Below are positions 23,166-38,100 of a stretch of 64,000 nt of DNA, one piece after another. The stretch spans positions 66,021,031 through 66,085,030 of the forward strand of contig CP136065.1 of the NCBI GenBank assembly GCA_032622095.1, read 5' to 3'. Both the position numbers and the translations under genes were made by a program. How positions within the stretch are numbered: position 1 is the stretch's first letter; the number at the start of each line of letters is the position of its first letter. Under the pieces are notes generated by a model. It was not told the DNA's origin, did no database searches, and worked only from the letters and a program-made list of their open reading frames with translations. This stretch comes from Siphonodentalium dalli (taxonomy: Eukaryota; Mollusca; Scaphopoda; Gadilida; Siphonodentaliidae).

Positions 23166-26100
23166 CTAAAAACAAAATGTGAAATATACAAATATTAATA
23201 AAGATGGTGTGTCTCTTCCTAGTAAGTTATGTGTAGATTCTGGGGTATCTATCTACAGTAATGCCCTAAATAATCGACTCCTTAACCACAGCACAATTAT
23301 GGGTAATTTTTCAGGATTTAGTTGGAAATATGGCTTGTTGCCATTCATCGGAAAGCTCTGTTACCTTGTAACTAAAAACAATGTTAATTTAAGACTACAA
23401 ATACTTCCCAAAAGATGAGGGCGTTCATGAGGCCTAAGCAGAATGATGTCACCAGAGGGTGAATTTGGTGTGCTAGCCAGCTGTGCTGGGTAGCTTCACT
23501 AAATTCACCCTCTGGACACTATTTCAAGGCTTGGGTCCACTTACAGGAGATCCGGTAAAGTTCATGGATTCTATTGCCTTGGATAGGGCAATAGCCTTTG
23601 GCCTTCCTGGTGATATCGCCTTCGATAGGGCAGAAGCCTTCGGCCTTCCTGGTGATTTAGAAGCTGAGTTCGGAGTTCCGTTAGTCAGACTTTTTCCTCG
23701 TCTTCTGGAAATAAATTAATAAAATTATTTAAGAAAATATGTTTTCATTGAGTTTATACAGTAATGCCCTAATTAATTGACTCCTTAACCACAGCAGAAT
23801 TATAGGTAATTTTTCAGGATTTAGACGGAAATATGGCTTGTTGCCATTCATCGGAAAGCTCTCACTGAGAGCTTTCCGATGAATGGCAACAAGCCATATT
23901 TCTGATAATAATCATGCAATATACAGAATTAGCATTGTATGTGTATGAGAGAGGACTGTTTTAGAAGATGCAAATGGAATTTCATCCGACCGCAGACATA
24001 AATGTTCATGCGACCCCAGTCATACGAGTCCATCCGACCCCAGTCATATGAGTTTATCCGACCCTAGTCATACGGGTTCATCCGACCCCAGACATATGAG
24101 TTCATCCGACCCCAAACATACCGAGTTCATCTGACACAAGACATACAAGTTCATCTGACCCCAGACATACAAATTCATCCGATCCCAAACATACAAGTTC
24201 ATCCGAGCCCAGACATACAAGTTCATCTGACCATAGACATACCAGTTCATTCCACAATTATTGTGCCCTAAATGATAGTTCTGCACAAAAATATGGTACC
24301 CTATTGCCTCTGATAAATATTACTGCAATTGAATATATTTTAATTAATCTATAATGGTTATCAGTTGTGTAAATTCACTCTCGTAAGAACAGATGTTCGA
24401 AGTCTTGTAATAAAGTTTCAAACCAAAATATTTCAGACCAACATAAGTGTAACAAAATTCTTACGTGTTTTTGGAATTCTCATCTGTGGCTTTTCCTTTT
24501 GGATTTTTGCTTGCGAGAACTGGAGTTTTACTTTTCTGTGTGGACGGTGATGAAACATCAGATGATGATGGCGACGATTCTTGTGAAGAGGGTTGTTTTC
24601 GTTTTCCTCTTACACTGCAAGACACCAAAACCATATTTTAAATTGATATGGCTCATTTGAACACCAAATATATGTACCTTACTCGCATTCAAATTTGCAT
24701 AGAATTATTTTTTCGTTCAGTTTAAAATTTGCACATTTTGAATTCGCACACCCTGATGCAGGTATTATAAACTGACAAAAATATCAATATATACACAGTG
24801 CAAGTAGAAGATAAATGTTAAATACTTAGTCCTGAAGATAGGTAGTTCTTCTACACCTGGTCAAGATATGGTCTTTCAATAGTTATAGACATCATTTGCA
24901 TGAAATAAATGTGACCTCAACTATACCATGGATATAGATTGCTAACTTCAGAAATGTCACTTCATAGTTTACATATATATCAATTAACCCTTTGATGATG
25001 GGAGCTTTTTTGACAAATGACCCCCCCCCCCCCCCCCCCCCCCCAATGACTTGTTCCCTTCTACATGTCAATAGCCATGACAAATTTCATAATGATCCGA
25101 CCAAAGGTACGACCTGTAGCCCGTGCTAATGGAAATTGTTGATGAACGCACACACAAACTATGGATAACAACCCATGGCAATAGCTCAAACTTGACAAGT
25201 CAAGTTGAGCTAAAAAGAAAGCAGAGAGTGAATGGGACCCAATCTTCATGTTCGGAATTTTTTACTCATCAATGATGCTTTAGTATAGAAAGGGTTAATA
25301 GGCATTGTTTAGACCTTTATAAATAAATAGATGTGTTCTCAGGCAATTAAAAATAGCAAATTGGATGAGGGAGGGGGCCTTTATTTAAGAAATGAATGTA
25401 GTGCTCTGTGGTGGTTGGGGGCACATTGTGTAAACAGCGAAGCTTTTTGATGATGTATTCCCATACAAAAGCTGAGTGTATTCTTATTAATTTTCACAAA
25501 ATCTGCCGAGCATTTGAGACTAGCCCACGCTGCACATTAAGTCAGCCCAATATAAGATTTCCAGGCATTTAGCAAAGATAATGTTACCAATAAAAATAAC
25601 TGGCTTCAGATACAATTCGGCTGAACTTTGAAAAGCAACCCCAATTATTCTGCTGACCGCTTTTAGTGATTAGGTCACAAAAATTTGCAAAGACATGTTG
25701 GTGTTACGATCTGTGTTATTGGGGGGGGGGGGGGTCTGTGTTATTGGGATATGAAATGGTGAAACGGTTGCCCAATTTAGTCTGCCTGTTATTTGTAGAA
25801 TGAGGTCCCCAGAGGGTGAATTTGGTGACTCTATCCTGCACAGCGGGCTAGCATCACAAAATTACCCTCTGGGGACCTCATTCTGAATTGCCTCATATGC
25901 TATAGGAGACAAAGAAGTTCCCAAATAGTGAATATTGTGATGTACACCCATTTGGAACCTCGATTATGCAATATATCGTCTGCCAATTTTGGGATATAGA
26001 GAAACTAAAATAAATGAAAGTGTCAATGACACTGTAGCTCAACTTAGGTAGGGGAATAATTTAATGGTTGACAGTAATTGGAGGAATTAGGAAAGGTGCT

Positions 26101-29100
26101 AATTGAAATGTCTAAGTAAGACAAGATGTAAATGCGAAGAGAGACCAAAAAATAAATATTGGTGGAAGTAGATGTCAATGTCAACATCCATGACAAATTT
26201 CATGAAGATCAAACGAAAAGATCGGTCTATAACCCATGCTAATGGATTTTGTAGAAATATTTAGTCATACAAAGAGTAAAATCCAAAATGGCAATTGGTG
26301 GCCATATTTTTTTGCCGAATGACCCCAAAATGACTCGTTCCCATCAAGAGGTCACCCAGATGATCAGATCAGGGATGTGGTATGTAAAATCCAATATGGC
26401 TGCCGGCGGCCATGTTTTTTGGCCAAATGACCCCAAAATGACTCGTTTCCATCTAGAGGTCACCCGATGATCCATATGAAGTTTGGTGATGATCGGATCA
26501 GGGATGTGGTCTGTATGATGTGTCAAAGGATTTAGTGATGCAAAGAGTAAAATCCAAGATGGCTGGCATTGGCCATGTTTTTTGGCCGATTGATCCTAAA
26601 ACGACTCGTTCCCATCTACATGTAAATGTCAACATTCATGACAAATTTTATGATGATCAGACAAACAGTACGGCCTGTAGCCCGCGCCGATGGATTCAAT
26701 TTTGAAATCCAAGATGGCCTCCAGTGGCCATGTTTTATGGCGGAATTACCCCAAAATGATTCGTGCCCAACTAGGGGCCACCCCAATGATGAATATGGAG
26801 TTTGGTGATGATCGGATCAGGGTTGTGGTCTGTAGGGTGTGTGAAAGTATTTAGTGTTGCAAAGAGTAAAATCCAAGATGGCTGACGGCGGCCATGTTTT
26901 TTGGCCAAATGACCCCAAAATGAATCGTTCCCATCTAGAGGTCACCCCGATGATCCATATGAAGTTTGGTGATGATCGGATCAGAGATGTGGTCTATAGG
27001 ATGTGTCAAAGGATTTAGTGATGCAAAGAGTAAAATCCAAGATGGCCACCAGCGGCCATGTTTTTTGGCCGAATGATCATAAAATGACTCGTTCCCATCT
27101 ACATGTAAATGTCAACATTCACGACAAATTTTATGATGATCACACAAAACAGTATGGCCTGTAGCCCGCGCCAATGGATTTAATTTTGAAATCCAAGATG
27201 GCCACCAGCGGCCATGTTTTTTGACCGAATGACCCCAAAATGACTCGTTCCCATCTACATGTCAATGTCAACATTCATGACAAATTTCATAAAGATCAGA
27301 CCAAAGATACGACCTGTAGCCCGCGCCAAAGGAAATTGTAGACGGACACACGGACGCCAACCCATGGCAATAGCTCAAACTTACAAAGTAAGTTGAGCTA
27401 AAAAGAAATATAAGCTATGTGAAGAAATTTAATAAAAAAGAAACTTTCCAGAGAAGATGAGGCCTAAGCAGAGGGTGAATTTAGTGATGCTAGCCTGCTA
27501 TGCAGGATAGCATCACTAAATTCACCCTCTGGTGACCTCATTCTGCAAATGACAGGCACACTAAACTCAGACTTGATCAGGGTGCTTACGAGTTTCTCCA
27601 GCTAGCATAATAAATCACACATATTGACTGCGTTGAGGCGGAATAGCAAATTATTATATACGTCAAATTCACAGAGGGTCATACTGTCCTTTTATATGAC
27701 AATAGGAGATCACGTGTCAAAGAGTAGTCCATAAAGGACAATGGATATACACATATACGGAAGTCTCAAAATATATAGTAGATTAGCCCGCCACTGGTGG
27801 GATTGGTCCCATGGCTTTGGTCGATCCATTAATTTTTTTTTTTTCAAGGTAACCCTGTACAGGCACGCCGACAGAATGCTATCATTTAACCCGACAAAAA
27901 TATTCCCCGTCCCGAGTTGACCATACATAACAAATTTCACGTCAATGTCCCGCTGACGACTGAGATATCGCCCAAGATCATTTGTGGGTACCCGTTTCAA
28001 GGTCAAGGTCACCTCGGGCAGACAAACTGACCCGACGAAAATCTCCCCCGTTCCTTGGAACCACGAAGTACGAAAGTTCGTCTCGATATCCCCAGTTTCC
28101 GAGACGGTCAAATGCCGTGAATAGATAATCGCTCTTTAATAGCGACGCTTCATATACAAACGCTCATTAATTATCATGCGATTAACCCATCAATTCCCAC
28201 GACGGTGGCAGGGCGAAGGAGTGGTCGCACAGGTTCGCGAATGGTCCGAGTGCACTGCCTGTGGCTTTTTACCCTTACACAGCAAGTTTGGGTTCAATCG
28301 GCCCAGCAGTTCTCGAGTCTATAGCGGACATATATATATACATATACGGAAGTCTCAAAATATATAGTAAATAGGAGATCACGTGTCAAAGAGTAGTTTT
28401 GACCATATCCTGGCAAGCAACTATTGCCCAGGTTATAGACTGAACTATTACCCACATGTTGACCAGTGTTCACGCTGCGCTGATAAATATTGTGGCCAAA
28501 AGTTTGGCCAAATTATTTTTGTTTAGCCAAATTTTAAAAACTTGGACCAAACTTTAAAAACCTAATATTATACGAACATAGGTATGCGTTACGTTAGATA
28601 TCCACTCAACAAAGTGCAATTTAGCTCGATGTCGCTGGTCACCAACTAATGAGCTGTGTTAATTGTCACAGCAAGTTCTGCTATTTTCGCCAAGATAAAA
28701 AACATGTTGCTTATGATCGTGGGGCGACATCTGTTAATATCTATGTGTTGGATTAAAACATTTATTGCTGGTGCGTCCAATTATGGGACAATGCATTAAC
28801 ATATTATACCTTAAAGACCACCCAATCAACAAACTAGAAGTCACCATGAAGATCCATCTAAAGTTTGATGATGATCAGATGAGGGACGTGGTTTGTAGAG
28901 TGTACAAAAGTATTTAGTCATGCAAAGAGTAAAATCAAGATGGCTGCCAGCAGCCATGTTTTTCATCGGATATTGTTCAAATTTGATAACTCCTATCTAG
29001 AGGTGATCCTAAACATGCCTGCAAATTTTCAAAACAATTCTCCAATAAAAGTGGGCTGCGGGTTGAGCCGATGGATTCAAATTTGAATTCCAAGATGGCT

Positions 29101-32100
29101 GTTGGTGGCCATGTTTTTCAATGAATTTCAGACAAAAATTGATGGCTCCCATCTAGAGGTCAGCCTGGATCCATATGAAGTTTAGTGATGATCGGATGAG
29201 GGATGTGGCCTGTAGGGTGTGCCGAAGGATTTAGTCATGCAAACAGTAAAATCCAAGATGGTTTCCAGCCATGTTTTTCATCAAAAATAGCTAAAATTTG
29301 ATTGCTCCCATCTAGAGGTGATCCTAAATATGCCTGTAACTTTACGAAAACATTTCTCCAAAAAATGTGGGCTGCAGGGTGTGCTGATGGATTCAAATTT
29401 GAAATTCAAAATGGCTGCTGGTGGCCATGTTTTTTAACGAATTTAAGAAAAAAACAATTGCTCCCATCTAGAGGTCACTCTGAATATCCATATGAAGTTT
29501 GGTGATGATCGGATGAGGGAAGCGGCCTGTAGGGTGAGCCAAAGGAAATTGTTGATTGACGGACGAACGCACATACATATGACGGACACCAACCCACAGC
29601 AATAGCTCAAACTTTACAAAGTAAAGTTGAGCTAAAAATGACATAACCAGTGCGCACATTAAATCTCTTTGACAAATTGTAAATTTAAAGCCAATATTAA
29701 ATGAAGAGGCTGGTTAAATGTTAAAGCTTAATTTTAATTTGGGTTTTCATGGTACGATGTTTCCGAAGTACAAAACCCGCGTTTCAAGCCGGGTGAATTG
29801 GCGATACTGCTTCGTTGCCTAATTTCATCGAGCTCTTTAGCGCTTTCTAATTAGATTTCCATCTCAATTTGTTTTGGGCCAATTTTGAAATAAATTGGCC
29901 ATTGGCCATTGACGGTGCGAACCCTGATGTTGATGTCACATATTGACTGCCTTGGGTGTAATAGCCAGATTTATTTTCCCTCGATTGTGTTTTCTGAACA
30001 GCAAACAGGACTATTTACCTCGTTCTGCGGCCTCAGTCATGCTTGCTATTCAAAAGACACCACTAGTTCTCGCTATTCCACCCCGTTCTGTTTCTATATC
30101 CCCTAATTTGCAGAAGATAAAATGCATAATTGAGGTGACTAATGGGTGGACATCGCCAACTTAATTTCAATTTGATCCTATGTCTCCCATAGCGGTTGAG
30201 ACCTCAGCAGAATGAGGTTCCCAGAGGATGAATTTGGTGATGCTAACCCACCATGCGGTATAGTGTCACTAAATTCACTCTCAGGGGACCTCAATCTGCA
30301 AATGGCAGACACAACTAATTCAAGGTTTTATAGTCATGCTTGGTGTTTGCGATGGATCAGAAAATCTATGGGTCAAAACTTAGGCCATTTGACAATTTTG
30401 TCGGCCATTTATATTTCGGGAATTCAAATGGAAGTAACACTAAAAATAATTTGATGTATTAATATAATGAATTTGAACAGAATACAACAATGAATTTATA
30501 GATATCGGATAATTATAAGGGTCGGTTATTTTTTTTTACAATTATGTTATTTAAATCTAAATTGCGTTTACACATGCGATCTACTGTAACTTACGCAACT
30601 TGCATTTATTTGAGACAACATATGCTCGTATATTGTTTACTCATGGACAAATCCTTCAAACTATTGAAATTCTAGACGCACGCATTGAGAAAATGACCCA
30701 AGCCTGCAGCAAGTGATGTGCGAGTTCTTCGTTCCTGCAGTTAATCCGGGTAATTAATTACTTTGGCGACTTCCCGGTTGCTCTTGTCTTGACGGCGTAT
30801 TGGATTATGTACTCCATTGTCTGTGGAAAAAGACCTTGGGCAATTGGCAATATTTTATCGGGCCATTTCATATATTTCTGGGGAAATGCCCCCCGGCAGC
30901 GTGAACACTGCTGCTCACCCTATGTTGATGATGGGTGTCAACTATCATACAATTGTGAAGTTAGGGTGAAGTTAGTGATGCTATGCCGCACAGTGGGCTA
31001 GCATCACTAAATTCACCTTCTGGGGACCTCATCCTGCATGGCCTCATCTGCTATGGGAGACATAGACTCAGATTGAAGTTCCCAAATGGTGAATATTGCG
31101 ATGTACACCCATTGGGAACCTCGATTATGCAATGTGTCGTCGGCCAATTTGGGGATATAGAAAAACTAAACTATCAAAGAAATAGAATCTATGTGAAGAA
31201 GTTTCTATAGAAATTTGATAAATCAAGAAACTTTCGCAGAATGAGGTCCCCAGAGGGTGAAATTAGTGATACTTGGCAGCTTTGAGGGATAGTGTCACTA
31301 AATTCACACTCTGGGGACCTCATTCTGCAAATGACAGACACACTATTTCAAGGCTTGTTGGGCCGCTATTATTAACCCTTCCATGACTTGAGCTTCCAGA
31401 AATTTTGTGATAACCCTGTGCCAATGCATTCTCTTATATATATACAAGTTTCCCCAATAGGGAGCCTCACAATATCGCACATATAAGAGAAGACAAGACA
31501 TTGGCCTAAAAATATTTACCTTGACCTTGTAAGCCAGTGCATTCTCTTATATATGCGAGGCTACCTTCGGGTAAAGAATTCTACTAAACAATTTACACTT
31601 ACGGCTTGGTTTCAGTTGGCAATGTTTTGGACTTCACAGCCGTTTTACTCTTATTTGGACTGGAGTCGATAATTTTAACAGCAGGTTTTCTGTAAAGCAT
31701 TATACTAAAGAAATTAGGTGCCAGTATAAAAATGTAAGTGTCAATGACACTGTAGCTCAACTTGGAGAGGGGATAATGTTATACATTACAGTCAATGGAG
31801 CGATAAGGAGTGCAGAAAGTTTAAATCTTTAATTAATACCAGAGGTCAACGTGAAAAGCCATATGAAGTCTGGGATCAATTGGACAAAATATGTTGGCTA
31901 TAGGGCATGCCAAAGTATTAAATGATGCAAAGAGTAAAATCCAAGATGGCTGCCAGTGGCCATGTTTTTCATCGAAATTCATTCAAAATCGATAGTTCCC
32001 ATCTCATCCTCAACATGCTTGTAATGTTTCAAAACAATTTTCCAATAAATGCAGGCTGCAGGGTGTGCCGATGGATTCAAATTTAAAATCCAAGATGTCC

Positions 32101-35100
32101 ACTGGCAGCCATGTTTTTTTTAAACAAATTTAGAAAAAATTTGATGGCTCCAACCAGAAGATCCATATGAAGATGGGCGACGACCGGATGAGAGATGTGG
32201 CCTCTAGGGTGTGCTAAGGGAACTTGTTGATGATTGGACACATGGACACCAACCCATGGCAATAACTCAAACTTCACTTTGTAAAGTTGAGGTAAAATTG
32301 ATAGGAAAATGTTGGGAGGATATTGTATGTATGTCGTTCTCAAGAATGATGAATGCATCAAATGTTAGATTATCCGAATTAAGATAAGACAACTCTTTCA
32401 GAGTGTTTCAGTTGTCGAAGTGGATTCGTGCAGAATTACATAAAAGTCTGTAAAACAACTATCATCAACAAGTACATGAAAAAATATGTTGACTTGTTCT
32501 TATTTCCATTTATATTAACACTTTCATGATTGGAGCTACGCTGTGCAGTGCAGCATTAAAGATCCTGTGCCAGTGCATTCTCTTAGATATGCAAGTCTAA
32601 CATAGGGAGCGTCGCATATATGAGTATGCACTAGCTGCAAAGGTAAATATTGTTCGACCAATGCATTCTCTTATATATGCGAGGGAGACTCACATATATA
32701 AGATAATGCATTGGTACAGGGTTTTCGCAAAATTTCAGGAAGCTCCAGTCATGAAAAGGTTAATAACTCTCCAATAATGAGATTTTGCATGTCAGACCCA
32801 TTGTTATGCAAACATTAGTTTTACTTTTACAGTGGATAACAGTTCAATAAGAAACCAAAGTTTAATCAATCCTCGATGGTAAACATTGGAAAAGGTCAAA
32901 GCATTAAAAAAATATTCTGAAAATCATATTCAGACTAGAATATTTGAATTTACTACACGATTAACAATGTTTGTTGATAAATCATGTAACAGATTTGTTT
33001 TTACATAACATTGGCTTCAACATGGGACATTTCATTATAGGAGAACTATCAATAATGAATATAAGAACAGAGTTTATCTATTTCTCCATGTTCTTCTTAC
33101 AGAGGTGATGTTTTTACAGACTTGTATTTCTTTTGCACATTGCGAGTCCCTTAGATCCAAGCCTTGAAATAGTGTCTGACATTTGCAGAATGAGGTTTCC
33201 AGAGGTTGATTTTAGTGAACGCTATCCCACAAAGGCTAGCATCACCAAATTCACCCCATGGGGGGGCCTCATTTCTGCTTCGGTCTCATCTTCTGGGAAG
33301 TACCTATAGTCTCAAATTAACATCGTTTTTAGTCACTTTTTCCCCTTCTGTTCAGTTTCTATATCCTCTAATTGGCAGAAGATAAAATGCATAATCGAGG
33401 TGATTAATGGGTGAATATCACCAACTTCAACTGAGTAACTTCAATCTGATACTACGTCTCCCATAGCAGTTGAGGACTAAGCAGAATGAGGTTCCCAGAG
33501 GGTGAATTTAGTGATGCTAGCTCTCTGTGCGGGATAGTGTCACTAAAATAACTCTGGGGACCTCATTCTGCAAATGTCAGACACACTATATCCAGGCATG
33601 CTTGGGTGCCTTTAAAACAACACTCCCTGGCTATTTAGCGTTAACACGTGAATATCTGGTGGGTTGGTCAACTTTTTAAAAGAACCCAGAACGCAATGTC
33701 ATTTAGAATACAATTTAATAAGGCAAACGCTCTGTTTGCATGCAACTTGAATCTAACAAATAACAGCCAAGGACGACATGCTATTAAATTTGGTGCAATA
33801 CGTGTGAATTCATACGACGTTTATATATTTTGTCTTAAGTCAGTGTTTCTCATGGTCCATACAGTGACCTTCGCATAATTGCAGGAAAATGTTTAGAAAA
33901 TAAACATGCTTTCGGGAATTACCTACATTTCTCAACTTAAAGTAAGATTTTTGTTTTTAAAAATTCAATTACTTTTCAAAGACGTGGATAAATTAACACA
34001 CAATTTTAAAGAAAGGAATAAAATATCAAGGGCTTTTAATTTCCGTAGACACCATGGAAATCACCAATATCCCACAATTATTTTCTCGTGAAGTTAGACG
34101 TGAACTGTCTTAACAGAATGTTTCATTCTGGATTTTTGTCATAATCTCAAAAGTCACATGATATATAAAGTAAAATGTTCAGAACCAGTCCTGAGTTTAG
34201 TGTGTCAGTCATTTGCAGAATGAGATCCACAGAGGGTGAATTTAGTGACACTATCCCTCAAAGCTGCCAAGTATCACTAATTTCACCCTCTGGGGACCTC
34301 ATTCTGCGAAAGTTTCTTGATTTATCAAATTTCTATAGAAACTATTTCACATAGATTCTATTTCTTTGATAGTTTAGTTTTTCTATATCCCCAAATTGGC
34401 CGACGACACATTGCATAATCGAGGTTCCCAATGGGTGTACATCGCAATATTCACCATTTGGGAACTTCAATCTGAGTCTATGTCTCCCATAGCAGATGAG
34501 GCCATGCAGGATGAGGTCCCCAGAAGGTGAATTTAGTGATGCTAGCCCACTGTGCGGCATAGCATCACTAACTTCACCGTCTGGGGACCTCATTCTGCAA
34601 ATGACAGGCACACTAAACTCAAGCTTGTTCAGAACGAACCTGATATGACGAACAGAATACAACCATTTTGCCTGAATAGATGAAACTAATGTTCAAACCC
34701 AATAAACAATTTCCTCATCACGAGCATGACCACAAACAGCTCAGAGAACCACATAGTTGCTGAACATTTGCAGAATGAGGCCCCCAGAGCGTGAATTTAG
34801 TCCCATGCATGGCCTCATCTGCTATGGGAGATCTTGACACAGATTTAAGTTCCGAGATGGTGATGTGCCACCATTGTGCACCTCGTTTTTGCACTGCATC
34901 GTCTGCCAATTTGGGGATGTAGAGAAACTAAACTAAAAAAAGATTGTTTCAAAAGAAACAAAATAAACTTGTCAATTTGATAGACACTTTCCAGAGAAGA
35001 TGAGAGCTGGGCATATGGAGGTCCCCAGAGGGTGAATTTAGTGATGATAGCCCACTGTGTGTCACTAAATTCACACTCTGGGCGGGGGGGGGGGGGGGGC

Positions 35101-38100
35101 AGTTTTTGTTTGCATCTGGCATTTTCGGGGACCCACCACCCCCAAACCTGCAAAATTTAGTCCCAATTTTTTGACACCAACCCCCCAAATTTCACTAAAA
35201 TTGGTCTAAAATCGCATAAAACTCTACTGATATCACTCATATGAGTGGGAATTATCTTAATTAGTTCAAATAACAGTTTAACCTGTTTCAGAAGCTGTTT
35301 TAATTGAAAAAAAAAAGTTTTATAAATTGCTGATCATCTGTAAACCGAGGTCATTGTGCAGAATGCACAAAATTTCATAATTTCTAACTATTTCCTGATT
35401 AGTCTGTCAACCAGCCCATTATCTAACATATTCCATACCACTTGTGTTAGTCTACTTGAGCAACTTACTTCTATTATACTAAACTAGCTGAAACAGGCTC
35501 CCTTTGGGAGCCTATATTCAGCGTCGGAGATACCTGTGGGACTTCGCACACATTTTGATCTTAGACAGAGCCTTCATTTAGCGGTGGCCCCTTTGTGCGC
35601 TTCAAGCACATTTGGTCATTGAAACATTTTGATTTACATATATTGTTTTTATATTTTTGTTTAAGAGTGAATTCCTTGCTCAATTTAACAAAACCAAATT
35701 TATTTTATTTTTTTTAATTAAAAAATTTTGAAAAATTAATACCATTATAATATCCGCCAGGGTACCCTGAGTCACCACACCAAATTTGGTTGAACTCGGT
35801 CCAGGGGTTTGAGAGAGAAATCTGGACAGATCTTACTCGTTTATATATATATATATAGATGACAAGCAGTCGCAGCACTATAACAGACTTGGATACTTTA
35901 GGTCTTGTGAGAGATCATCTGAGTTGAAAGACATGTAAATAATTCACTGATTGGCTTGATGCACTGATGACAGATAGTTTCTACCAATTGATAGTCACAT
36001 TAATGTTTGAGACAGTTGCTCGCTCTTTTTCCGTGCACACAATGATCTAGGTATTAGTTACATCAGGACAGGTTTACTTATATATGCAAACTTAGGTCAT
36101 TGTAAAGGATACACACAATTCCATAATTTCTAACAATTTACCGATTAGTCTGTCAACCAGCCCTTTATCTAGCATTATGCCTTAACACTTGTGTTAGTCT
36201 ACTGGAGCAACCTCTGTTATAATAAATGACAAACAGTCACTATGCCAGACTTGGATATTTTAGGTGTTGTGAGAGTAACCGATCATGAGTTGATAGACAT
36301 GCAAATATTTCACTGATTGGCTTGATGCACTGATGAACAGTGTGATGACAGTTACATTTTAGCCATTGATAGTCACATTAATGTTTGAGACAGTTGCTCA
36401 TTCTTTTTCCATGCACACAATGATCTAGGCTTTAGTTACATCAAGACAAGTTTATTTCAGTTTTACATTTCTCAAAGCTTCTTTCCGAAGCGTATCGGGA
36501 AGGAAATTTTTCACTCACCCGCCCCATATGCAACATGCCATACATGTAGCTTAATGTCATCTCCACTAAGGCCCATATGAGATCCCAGCATCATAAATAT
36601 GGTGTTTTTGCAGTTATAAATTCTTATATGTTTTAAAGGTCTTTAGTAAAAATTTGCATGATGTCAGCTGATGAGGTTGTAAAAAAACGTGTTTTTTGCC
36701 GCTTGGGCCACCCACCACACGTTCCTGCAAATTTGTTACTACCCCCCCCCCCCCCCCCCCCCCTGTGTGAGCTTAATATCTCTAATATATATAGAGGTTA
36801 TAAGGGCAGTAGTTTTTTAATTGAGTAAGGAGTTGAATCTAAATAAAAGGGGGAAAAAAAGAAAGAAATTAATTTTGTATTTAAACGTTCAAAACGTGCC
36901 TGAAGCACACTAAGGGACCACTGCTGAATAAATGCTCTGTCTAACATCAAAATGTGTGTGAAGCACACAGGGGCTGTAGGCCCCTAACGCACAATGGGAG
37001 CCTGTTTCAGCTGGTAGTATATAATTTGTATAGCTGGTATTTTTCCCAAGGGGCCTGAGGTTGGAACCATGGAACAGACAGAACAAACACAAAACTAAGT
37101 TTCCTCTCCCCTCAGTTGTGGGAACTTTATTTATTTATATATAATATATAGTCCAGGAGACTTAACCCTTTACCCAACAGAACGGCCCTGTGCCAATGCA
37201 TTCTCTTATATATGTGAGTCGACCATAAGTCGCCTCGCATAGATAAGAGAATGCATTGGCTTTTTAGGCCAATGCATTCTCTTATATATGCGAGGCGACC
37301 TATGGTCGACTCGCATATATAAGAGAATGCATTGGCACAGGGCATAACTGTAACCATCACAATGTGGTCAATGAGCCGGCTCCAATGATATCCATATTTG
37401 TATGGTTTTATTGAGACAGACCCAAGATAATTTAGGCTGTTGCAGCTTTATTTGGCCGGTTTGTTGGGTAAAGGGTTAATATTTGTGTTTGTTCTATCAG
37501 TTTGTACTTGATAGTTTGACTACAACCAAGATCGCTCCGTAATTAACATCAGGAATGATGGATGAATGATCAAAGTCCAAGTTTCCTTAGACATAACCCT
37601 TTCATGGGGTTCATGATAGGAGCTGCGCTGGTGCGGCATTAAAGATCATGTGCCAGTGCATTCTCTTATATATGCGAGTCTTCCATATGGAGCCTCGCAT
37701 ATATAAGAGAATACACTGGCTTACTAGCTCAAGGTAAATATTGTTAGGCCAATGCATTCTCTTATATATGCGAAGCTCCCTATGGGAGACTCGCATATAT
37801 AAGAGAATGCATTGGCACAGGGTTTTCGCAAAATTTCAGGAAGCTCCAGTCATGAAAGGTTTAAACCAACTTGTCATCGGTTGTTCTAGAATCTGGTTTA
37901 CTTTCCACATTACTCTCCTCTAGCAGAGTTCATGTCAAGCCTGAGAATATGGTGCATCACATTTGCAGAATGAGGTCCCCAGAGGGTATATTTAGTGAAG
38001 TTACCCCATACAGCGGGCTAATGTCACCAAATTCATCCCCTGGGATCCTTATTCTGCATGGTCTCATTTGCTATGAGACACCTAGACTCAAATTTAAGTT

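Noticed and set aside
24068-24286. Minus-strand frame repeating NLYVWGQM
   Set aside because: It is a by-product of a 24-bp tandem repeat.
27710-28111. 133-residue minus-strand frame with two loosely similar halves
   Set aside because: It lies in a repeat bounded by direct duplications, includes an A-run read as lysines, and matches no family that I know.
35483-37015. A single 1.5 kb transposon with AGCTGAAACAGGCTCCC inverted ends
   Set aside because: The left part interrupts a duplicated segment whose second copy is intact between the two ends, so two separate insertions fit better.
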